Below are positions 1-4,795 of a stretch of DNA of 5,299 nucleotides, piece after piece. The position numbers and the translations under genes are program-made. The stretch is taken from contig CANQIM010000088.1 in NCBI GenBank assembly GCA_947624075.1, positions 1 to 5,299 of the forward strand, in the 5' to 3' direction. The DNA is from an uncultured Bacilli bacterium (GTDB lineage Bacteria; Bacillota_I; Bacilli_A; RF39; UBA660). Every line of letters begins with the position of its first letter. Position 1 is the first letter of the stretch. The notes under the pieces were generated by a model. It did not search any database and was not told the origin of the DNA. It saw nothing but the letters and a program-made list of their open reading frames with translations.

Positions 1-45
1 TATTTTACCATTTTTTTTACAATGATACAACTAACTAAAATGAAA

Positions 46-63
46 AATTAGTTTACACTAATT
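46..63. repeat. Short inverted repeat in the upstream leader
   Basis: AATTAGT, a TTAC loop, then ACTAATT form a perfect 7-bp AT-rich stem. Read on the minus strand it is followed by TTTTCATTTT, so it could be a weak terminator for something transcribed leftward, or a binding site. The stem is too AT-rich and the T-run too interrupted to call a terminator. Chance is a realistic alternative in sequence this AT-rich. Confidence 0.3.
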
Positions 64-78
64 ATATGAACTATTTTA

Positions 79-91
79 TGTAAAGTTTACA
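79..91. promoter_or_regulatory. TGTAAA-G-TTTACA palindrome, possible operator
   Basis: A perfect 6-bp dyad with a single central base lies about 60 bp upstream of the -35 box of the YugP-like gene. Related half-sites (TTTACAA near 16-22, GTTTACA at 51-57) occur in the same leader. This looks like a transcription-factor site, but no regulator can be named from the sequence. It could serve a divergent gene to the left of the window rather than the gene at 208. Confidence 0.3.
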
Positions 92-151
92 ATTTTAAAT
101 TTTTCTTATTTTAAAGCCTAGTTCTGCAAATATTTATAAAAGATATTACAA

Positions 152-180
152 TTGACTAAAATAAAACAAACAAGTATAAT
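152..180 (+). promoter_or_regulatory. Sigma-A type promoter of the YugP-like gene
   Basis: The -35 box TTGACT (152-157, 5 of 6 to consensus) and the -10 box TATAAT (175-180, 6 of 6) are separated by exactly 17 bp. Transcription would start near 186-188, leaving a leader of about 20 nt before the ATG at 208. The leader holds only a modest ribosome binding site (AAAAGAG, about 192-198). Confidence 0.8.
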
Positions 181-207
181 TATACATAAAGAAAAGAGTA
201 AAAATTT

Positions 208-1020
208 ATGGTAGAAAGTATTAGAGAAATAATAGAGGCATCATTTGGATATAGTTTAAGTAACGTATCTGACATTGTAATTATTTTAATGGGAATAGTG
301 CTAATTTTATTAGCAGTTGTATCTGTTTTTGCTTTAATAGTTCAAATTATTTTAGCTATTAAGTATCATAAATACAACAAAAAACAAAATAGTTTAAATA
401 TGACAGGAGAAAATGTTGCTAGAAAAATATTGGATGAGAATGGACTAGAACATATAAAAGTTAAATCAAGTGGTTCAATACTTTTTGGAAATAGTTATAG
501 TCACTTTTTTAAGAAAGTTAGACTAAGAAGATTAACTTGGAAAAAGAGTTCTATATCATCTTTAGCGATGGCTTCTCAAAAATCATGCCTTGCTATTCTT
601 GATAAAGAAAATGACCCTGACATGAAAACAAGAATTAAACTAACACCTATTATTTATTTTGGACCAATGGCTTTTATCCCATTAATTATCATAGGTATAC
701 TTATTGATATTATAGTTTTACAAAGTCAATCTTTCACATTTACAATGCTATTAACTTCTTTAGGTTTAGTTTTATACATAATTTCTTTTATAATGTCTAT
801 TAAGGTATTAAAAACTGAAGTTAAAGCCCAAAACAAAGCTTATGAAGTTTTAAAAGAAAATAAAATGGCAACCGACGAAGAATTACAAATGTTAAAGAAA
901 TTATTTAAATTATATAATATTGAATATGTAAATGATATGATTGTTTCGCTACTAGAACTTATCTATAGAGTTCTACAAATCATAGCCATTTTACAACAGA
1001 ATAGTAATTCTAACAATTAA
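208..1020 (+). CDS. YugP-family membrane protein lacking the HExxH zinc site (predicted pseudoprotease)
   Basis: The 270-aa protein follows the layout of the YugP zinc metallopeptidases (neutral zinc metallopeptidase, Zn_peptidase_2). It has an N-terminal membrane helix (about 20-52), then MTGENVARKILDENGL at 65-80, matching the family's TGxEVARKILDxNGL block. KKVRLRRL (102-109) fits the TKTVRLS strand. Two central membrane helices lie at about 147-171 and 178-200, followed by EVKAQNKAYEVL (204-215), like the EFNASxRAxxIL block, and a C-terminal YVNDMIVSLLELIYR segment (240-254). At the active site, SISSLAMASQKSCLAI (115-130) aligns without gaps to the family's SIAAVGVAAHEVGHAI, so HEVGH is replaced by QKSCL (124-128). 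Both zinc histidines and the catalytic Glu are absent, while Glu204, at a conserved acidic position, remains. The frame is intact with its own promoter and terminator, so this is probably a functional non-enzymatic paralogue. Homology is judged from recalled family sequences. Its role, perhaps scaffold or decoy in membrane proteolysis, is unknown. Confidence 0.8.
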   Translation: MVESIREIIEASFGYSLSNVSDIVIILMGIVLILLAVVSVFALIVQIILAIKYHKYNKKQNSLNMTGENVARKILDENGLEHIKVKSSGSILFGNSYSHFFKKVRLRRLTWKKSSISSLAMASQKSCLAILDKENDPDMKTRIKLTPIIYFGPMAFIPLIIIGILIDIIVLQSQSFTFTMLLTSLGLVLYIISFIMSIKVLKTEVKAQNKAYEVLKENKMATDEELQMLKKLFKLYNIEYVNDMIVSLLELIYRVLQIIAILQQNSNSNN

Positions 1021-1029
1021 GACAAACTA

Positions 1030-1060
1030 AAAAGGAATCACATGGTTCCTTTTCTTTTTT
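1030..1060 (+). terminator. Intrinsic terminator between convergent genes
   Basis: AAAAGGAATC (1030-1039), loop ACAT and GGTTCCTTTT (1044-1053) form a 10-bp stem with one G-T wobble, followed by CTTTTTT. It lies 10 nt after the stop of the YugP-like gene. On the opposite strand the same stem ends in TTTTTAG, so it can also end the leftward five-gene transcript, whose last stop codon is at 1071. Confidence 0.85.
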
Positions 1061-1070
1061 ATATAAATTT

Positions 1071-1946
1071 CTATTCAACTTCTATAAGTTCATACTCTTT
1101 AGAACCAATTCCAAGTTCTACAGCAGCATCTATTTTATGTGTACCTTTTCTAGAATTAATTCTTTCTAATAAATGTTCTTTTCCTGGATCATCGGAATTA
1201 ATAACTAAATCAATACAAGCTTGGTCGATTGCTACTGGATCAGTTGATGCAAGTATACCAATATCTTTCATACAAGGGTCCTCTGCTACGTTGCAACAAT
1301 CACAATCAACTGACATATTGCACATAACATTAATATAGACAATATTATCTCCAAAATGCTTAACTACTGAAGAAGCTGCATCAGCCATAGCTTCTAAAAA
1401 GCTTTCTTGATCTTGATGGAACATATCTTCATAGGAACCATCATTACCACAACAATGAATATATCTTTTTCCTTTTGAAGAAGCAACTCCAATTGATAAT
1501 TGTTTTAATGCACCACCATATCCACCCATAGGATGACCTTTAAAATGTGAAAGAACAAGCATTGAATCATAATTTTCAATGTTTTTACCAACATAGTTCT
1601 TCTTAATAACTTTACCATTTGGTACCTCTAAAACAATATCTCCTTCACTATCCATTATATCAACATTAAACAACTTACTCCAACCATGATTTTCCATTAA
1701 CCTTTCATGTTTTTCTGTTGTATCTCTTTCTCCATCATAAGCTGTATTACATTCAACTACTGTTCCTTTAACATAATCAATCATTGGCTTCATAAATTCA
1801 GGACGTAAATAATTTTGATTGCCTTCTTCTCCTGAATGAACCTTAACAGCTACTTTTCCCTTTAATTCTCTTCCTAATTTTTTATAAAGAGAAACTACAG
1901 CTTCACTACTTAAATCTTTTGTAAAATATACTTTTGCTTTTTCCAT
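1071..1946 (-). CDS. DUF362 domain-containing protein
   Basis: The 291-aa soluble protein spans the DUF362 fold. Family landmarks are VAVKVHSGEEGNQNYLRPEF (32-51), VECNTAY (64-70), VLSHFKGHPMGGYGGALK (131-148), IGVASSKGK (152-160) and LASTDPVAIDQACIDLV (232-248). Many DUF362 proteins also carry a bacterial ferredoxin insert with CX2CX2CX3C; none is present here. Instead there is a cysteine cluster, Cys165-Cys166 and CDCC (215-218) with Cys225, which could bind a metal or Fe-S centre (inference). The short form with VDCDCC is, as I recall, usual in anaerobic Bacillota rather than a truncation. No signal peptide or membrane helix is seen, so it is probably cytoplasmic. ATG at 1946 is preceded by AGAAAGGAAT about 12 nt upstream. 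It lies 20 nt after the DUF1848 gene and probably shares its transcript. The biochemical function of the family is not established. Confidence 0.9.
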   Translation of the reverse strand: MEKAKVYFTKDLSSEAVVSLYKKLGRELKGKVAVKVHSGEEGNQNYLRPEFMKPMIDYVKGTVVECNTAYDGERDTTEKHERLMENHGWSKLFNVDIMDSEGDIVLEVPNGKVIKKNYVGKNIENYDSMLVLSHFKGHPMGGYGGALKQLSIGVASSKGKRYIHCCGNDGSYEDMFHQDQESFLEAMADAASSVVKHFGDNIVYINVMCNMSVDCDCCNVAEDPCMKDIGILASTDPVAIDQACIDLVINSDDPGKEHLLERINSRKGTHKIDAAVELGIGSKEYELIEVE

Positions 1947-1966
1947 AAATAAAACACATTCCTTTC

Positions 1967-2839
1967 TTATTTACTTCTTACCTTTATTATATCATCATTT
2001 TTTAAATTTCCAATCAAAAAAGTAGAATTAACATCATGCATAGAAAAATTTTTATTTACCTCTTTCTCATCATAATTAGCATAACAATATCTACAAAAAT
2101 TTTTACATGAATTATAAACACCAATATCAACTAATTGGACACAGCCACAATCTCTACTACTCCATTTTTTTTCTTTTTTACCAGTCAATTTAAAAGCTAA
2201 TTCTTTTGATAAACACTCACCTTTCTTAAAACCATACTCTTCTAAATTTTCAGCACATGTTTGTACAGCTATTCCATTTAAAGAAGCAATCTCATTAAAT
2301 TTCTTGGCCATTGTTTCAAATTCTAATGGAGTAATCTCTCGATACTTTAAAATATCTTTATTAGTCTTAACATTTTTATATTCATCCATAAAAGAAATTA
2401 TAAATGTTTCTACATACCCCTTTAATTCACTACATAATTTAGAAAAGGCTTTTATATGATACTCTAAATTATATTTATCACTTATAAAAATAGGATCATA
2501 TCTAACAAAAACATTATCTTTCCCTATAATTTTAGAAATTTTTTTTACAGACTCGATAACTTCTTTTTTATCAGTTACACCAGGTTCTATATCTTCTTTA
2601 TAAGGTGTAATAGTAACATGAAATAAGATAGGCTGTTTTATTTTATCTAAATAATCAACTATATTATTTGGCTTTTTAGTACAAAACATTATCAAATCTA
2701 CATCTGAAAAATTTATTTGACTAACTAGTTTAGGATTAAAAGGATTTCTAACATGTACAAATCCTTCTTCATATCTTTTCTTAAACCATTCACTATAAAA
2801 AGCTATAACATCGCATCTTCCACTTACAAATAAAACCAT
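1967..2839 (-). CDS. DUF1848 family protein with C-terminal CX3CX2C (radical-SAM-like) cysteine motif
   Basis: The 290-aa protein matches DUF1848 end to end. The N-terminal block FVSGRCDVIAFYSEWF (4-19) corresponds to the family's SRRTDIPAFYSEWF. Then come VRNPFNPKLVSQI (30-42), FCTKKPNNI (52-60), HVTITPYKEDIEP (74-86), FVRYDPIFIS (111-120) and TCAE (194-197). Near the C-terminus is CGCVQLVDIGVYNSCKNF (231-248) followed by CRYCYANY (249-256). Cys245, Cys249 and Cys252 give CX3CX2C, the spacing that holds the [4Fe-4S] cluster of radical SAM enzymes, although in those it is N-terminal. Cys231 and Cys233 add a second pair. The opening motif is divergent: SGRCD replaces the usual SRRTD, giving an extra cysteine at position 9. 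The ATG at 2839 lies 3 nt after the permease stop, with AGAGAG inside the end of the permease gene as a weak ribosome site, so translation is probably coupled. The substrate and reaction are unknown. Confidence 0.9.
   Translation of the reverse strand: MVLFVSGRCDVIAFYSEWFKKRYEEGFVHVRNPFNPKLVSQINFSDVDLIMFCTKKPNNIVDYLDKIKQPILFHVTITPYKEDIEPGVTDKKEVIESVKKISKIIGKDNVFVRYDPIFISDKYNLEYHIKAFSKLCSELKGYVETFIISFMDEYKNVKTNKDILKYREITPLEFETMAKKFNEIASLNGIAVQTCAENLEEYGFKKGECLSKELAFKLTGKKEKKWSSRDCGCVQLVDIGVYNSCKNFCRYCYANYDEKEVNKNFSMHDVNSTFLIGNLKNDDIIKVRSK
1986..2013 (-). promoter_or_regulatory. Possible weak internal promoter for the DUF362 gene
   Basis: On the minus strand TTGGAA (2008-2013) and a perfect TATAAT (1986-1991) are separated by 16 bp inside the 3' end of the DUF1848 gene. 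Transcription would start about 33 nt before the DUF362 ATG. The -35 box matches only 4 of 6 and the codons are naturally AT-rich, so chance is a serious alternative. Confidence 0.3.
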
Positions 2840-2842
2840 TTT

Positions 2843-3460
2843 TTATAACTCTCTTTTATTAAATAATATAACCGAAATTTTATAAGATATAAATAAAATG
2901 ACAAAGATAATTATTAAAATTAAATAATTAATATAATTTTTTAGAAAATCCAAATTATCTAAGAAACTAAAATCTGCAAATTTTATAATAATTCCACCTA
3001 TAATTATTAAGCCAAATATCAAACCAAATATGGCAATACGAGCTTTTTCTACTCCATATTTAAATATTAAAGGATATAAAATTGCTTCAAATAAAGATAT
3101 TCCTAAAAAGGTACATAAACATGTCGTTAAAGATTGTAAATAATCGGCCTTTTTTAAAAATAATAAACCAATAACTAAAGCAATTATCATTGTAACTGCA
3201 ACTACCAATACAGTAGTTAAATATTTAGCTCTTACAACATTTTTTCTTCCATTAGGTAATGTTAATGCATAAAAGTCCCACTTATTATAATTATCATAAT
3301 TAAAAGTAGAAACCATTACTATCATACTAATAAAAGGTGGTAGAAAAAAAATATCTAAAGTTCCCATACAAATCATACAACCATATATAATTAATACAAT
3401 TAGAAAAGTCTTTAAACTATTCTTTAAAATTAATAAGTCTTTCTTTATTAAGCCTTTCAT
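2843..3460 (-). CDS. ABC-2 type transporter permease subunit
   Basis: This 205-aa integral membrane protein has about six hydrophobic helices (roughly 16-34, 38-52, 81-102, 108-132, 141-160 and 176-200). Between the second and third is the hallmark of the Bacillota ABC-2 permease family (PF13346 type): a YD..NKWD.YALTLP..RK loop at 55-73, with LPP at 40-42 in the preceding helix. There is no fused ATPase or large extracellular domain. Two such subunits would normally pair with the ATPase encoded just upstream. The ATG overlaps the ATPase stop by one base (TAATG), and its ribosome site AAAGGAGTG lies in the last codons of the ATPase gene, indicating translational coupling and balanced synthesis. 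Such small transporters often act in export or in defence against envelope-active compounds, but the cargo cannot be read from this sequence. Confidence 0.88.
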   Translation of the reverse strand: MKGLIKKDLLILKNSLKTFLIVLIIYGCMICMGTLDIFFLPPFISMIVMVSTFNYDNYNKWDFYALTLPNGRKNVVRAKYLTTVLVVAVTMIIALVIGLLFLKKADYLQSLTTCLCTFLGISLFEAILYPLIFKYGVEKARIAIFGLIFGLIIIGGIIIKFADFSFLDNLDFLKNYINYLILIIIFVILFISYKISVILFNKREL

Positions 3461-4317
3461 TATTTCACTCCTTTAATCATTAAAATCATTAATTCTTCTA
3501 AAGATATTTTATCAATTGTTCCAAAATTATATTTTTTCTTAAAAGCTTTTTTATTAGAAATTAAAACTTCTATATCATATTTTTCTTTGAAGTAACAAAC
3601 GATGTCATCTTTATCTATATTATCAAAGTCATCTTTTTTACATTTTACAATAGCATAATTATCTAATATGTCATTAATATCTTTAGTAAAAAGAATTTTA
3701 CCTTTTTCAATAAATGTTATATAGTCAGCTATTTTTTCTAAATCAGTTGTAATATGAGTAGAAAGAAAAATACTATTATTTTCATCTTGCATAAATTCTT
3801 GAAATAAATCTAATACTTCTCTTCTTGCTACTGGATCAAGTCCTGTAGTTGGTTCATCCAAAATTAATAGTTTAGGATGATGTGCTAATGCTGTAATTAT
3901 TTCTAACTTTTTAAGCATTCCTTTAGAAAAAGTTTTTATCTCTTTATCAACTGGTAATTGAAAATCTTTTAAATACTTATAATACAATTCTTTATCCCAA
4001 TTTTTAAAAGTATCGACCATTATCGAATTTATATCTTTTGCTGTAAGTAATTCTGGGAAAAAGGCTTCATCTAAAACTACGCCAATATCTTCTTTAGCCT
4101 TTTCCTTACTAGCTTCTGTATCATTACCTAATATTCTTATTTCTCCACTATAATTTTTTATAATATTAAGTATTGCTTTAATAGTTGTTGTCTTACCAGC
4201 CCCATTTTCTCCTATAAAACCAGTTATCATACCTTTACGAATTTCTAAACTAGGTATGTTTAAAGTAAAATTATCATATTTCTTTTCTAAATTTTTTATT
4301 TCAATTACATTTTCCAC
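3460..4317 (-). CDS. ABC transporter ATP-binding protein (YtrB-like)
   Basis: A 285-aa cytoplasmic nucleotide-binding subunit that powers the adjacent permease. Visible motifs are Walker A GENGAGKT (36-43), signature FSKGM (130-134) in place of LSGGQ, Walker B LLILDEP (150-156), D-loop GLDP (159-162) and switch His188 in LSTH. The Q-loop region reads IGVVLDEAFFPELLTA (78-93), with Asp-Glu where most ABC ATPases have Gln. This variation is, to my recollection, common in YtrB and other GntR-linked ATPases, so it need not mean inactivity. The C-terminal 70 residues after the ABC core are poorly conserved and lysine-rich, perhaps contacting the permease or regulator. The start is GTG at 4317, supported by a perfect AGGAGG seven bases upstream and by no suitable in-frame ATG before residue 30. 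The GTG overlaps the TAG of the regulator gene by one base. Confidence 0.95.
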   Translation of the reverse strand: MENVIEIKNLEKKYDNFTLNIPSLEIRKGMITGFIGENGAGKTTTIKAILNIIKNYSGEIRILGNDTEASKEKAKEDIGVVLDEAFFPELLTAKDINSIMVDTFKNWDKELYYKYLKDFQLPVDKEIKTFSKGMLKKLEIITALAHHPKLLILDEPTTGLDPVARREVLDLFQEFMQDENNSIFLSTHITTDLEKIADYITFIEKGKILFTKDINDILDNYAIVKCKKDDFDNIDKDDIVCYFKEKYDIEVLISNKKAFKKKYNFGTIDKISLEELMILMIKGVK

Positions 4318-4694
4318 TATTTAGCCTCCTCACTTAAAATTTCCCACATCTCTTGTAATTCTTTTTTCTCTATATTATTATTTTTTGCTATAAAGATAAT
4401 TTTTTCCATTAAATCTTCTATTTTCTTTTTTTCTTCTTCTAAAGCAAATTCTCTATTTATTTGTGCAACATATACTCCCTTTCCTGGAACCATTACAACA
4501 AAGCCTTTCTTCTCTAATTCTTCATAAGCTTTTTTTGTTGTTATTACACTACAATGTAAATCTCTTGCTAAAGCTCTAATCGAAGGAAGTAGTTCATCCT
4601 CTTTTAATTCACAGGATAGAATTTTATTTTTTATTTGTTCACATATTTGTTCATAAATAGCTACTCCATTAGAATTACTAATTATAATTTCCAT
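4317..4694 (-). CDS. GntR-family transcriptional regulator, YtrA subfamily
   Basis: A 125-aa DNA-binding repressor. The winged helix-turn-helix occupies about residues 8-77: AIYEQICEQIKNKIL (12-26), then the recognition region LPSIRALARDLHCSVITTKK (36-55), AYEELEKKGFVV (56-67) and the wing PGKGVYVAQ (70-78). The remaining 45 residues form only short, charged helices with no effector-binding domain, which is the hallmark of the YtrA subfamily, where they mediate dimer formation. It heads the operon, and the ATPase start codon overlaps its stop (TAGTG). The ATG at 4694 is preceded by a strong GAGGTGA ribosome site in a leader of about 17 nt. Its own promoter carries a palindrome across the -10 and start site, so autorepression of the whole cluster is expected. 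The inducer is not predictable; characterised relatives answer to cell-wall-active antibiotics. Confidence 0.93.
   Translation of the reverse strand: MEIIISNSNGVAIYEQICEQIKNKILSCELKEDELLPSIRALARDLHCSVITTKKAYEELEKKGFVVMVPGKGVYVAQINREFALEEEKKKIEDLMEKIIFIAKNNNIEKKELQEMWEILSEEAK
4325..4330 (-). promoter_or_regulatory. Ribosome binding site fixing the GTG start of the ATPase
   Basis: A perfect AGGAGG lies seven bases before the GTG at 4317 on the minus strand, inside the last codons of the regulator gene. This decides the GTG start for the ATPase and suggests it is translated at least as strongly as the regulator. Confidence 0.85.
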
Positions 4695-4706
4695 ACCTCA
4701 CCTCAA

Positions 4707-4729
4707 CTGTATATATCTATCATATACAG
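4707..4729. promoter_or_regulatory. Palindromic operator, predicted YtrA-type repressor site
   Basis: CTGTATAT and ATATACAG form a perfect 8-bp inverted repeat with a 7-bp spacer. Expressed as a core, it is TGTA-N13-TACA, which resembles the TGTA-N13-TACA arrangement I recall for Bacillus YtrA operators. It covers the -10 box (4719-4724) and the probable transcription start near 4712, so bound repressor would block RNA polymerase. A second copy of the half-site ACAG lies 11 bp upstream (4737-4740). Confidence 0.75.
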
Positions 4730-4747
4730 AATAATAACAGTTGTCAA
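4719..4747 (-). promoter_or_regulatory. Sigma-A type promoter of the GntR-ABC operon
   Basis: On the minus strand the -35 box TTGACA (4742-4747, perfect) and the -10 box TATGAT (4719-4724, 5 of 6) are separated by exactly 17 bp. Transcription would begin near 4712, giving a leader of about 17 nt that still contains the GAGGTGA ribosome site (4698-4704). A promoter this close to consensus suits a gene set held off by a repressor. Confidence 0.85.
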
Positions 4748-4750
4748 GAT

Positions 4751-4784
4751 AAAAGAAAAAATTATATCGTGTTGACATAATTTT
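4751..4784 (-). terminator. Intrinsic terminator of the surface-protein gene
   Basis: On the minus strand AAAATTATGTC (4784-4774), loop AACAC and GATATAATTTT (4768-4758) form an 11-bp stem with one G-U pair, followed by TTCTTTT. It lies 11 nt after the stop codon of the gene at 4796 and only a few bases upstream of the operon's -35 box. It therefore insulates the operon from upstream transcription. Confidence 0.75.
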
Positions 4785-4795
4785 ATTAGAAAATG

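Noticed and set aside
1..11. Possible leftward gene starting with ATG at 11-9
   Set aside because: Only three codons are in the window and no ribosome site is visible in the T-rich stretch before it.
208..1020. Treating the YugP-like gene as a pseudogene
   Set aside because: The frame is uninterrupted, all flanking family blocks are kept, and promoter, ribosome site and terminator are in place; loss of catalytic residues alone does not make a pseudogene.
1042..1338. A 98-codon open frame on the plus strand starting inside the terminator
   Set aside because: It lies antisense to the well-supported DUF362 gene, begins in the terminator loop, lacks a ribosome site and has unremarkable composition; it is a shadow frame.
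4772..4777. Perfect TTGACA on the plus strand
   Set aside because: No -10 box is found 16-18 bp downstream, it would drive transcription antisense to the surface-protein gene, and it is explained as part of the terminator stem.
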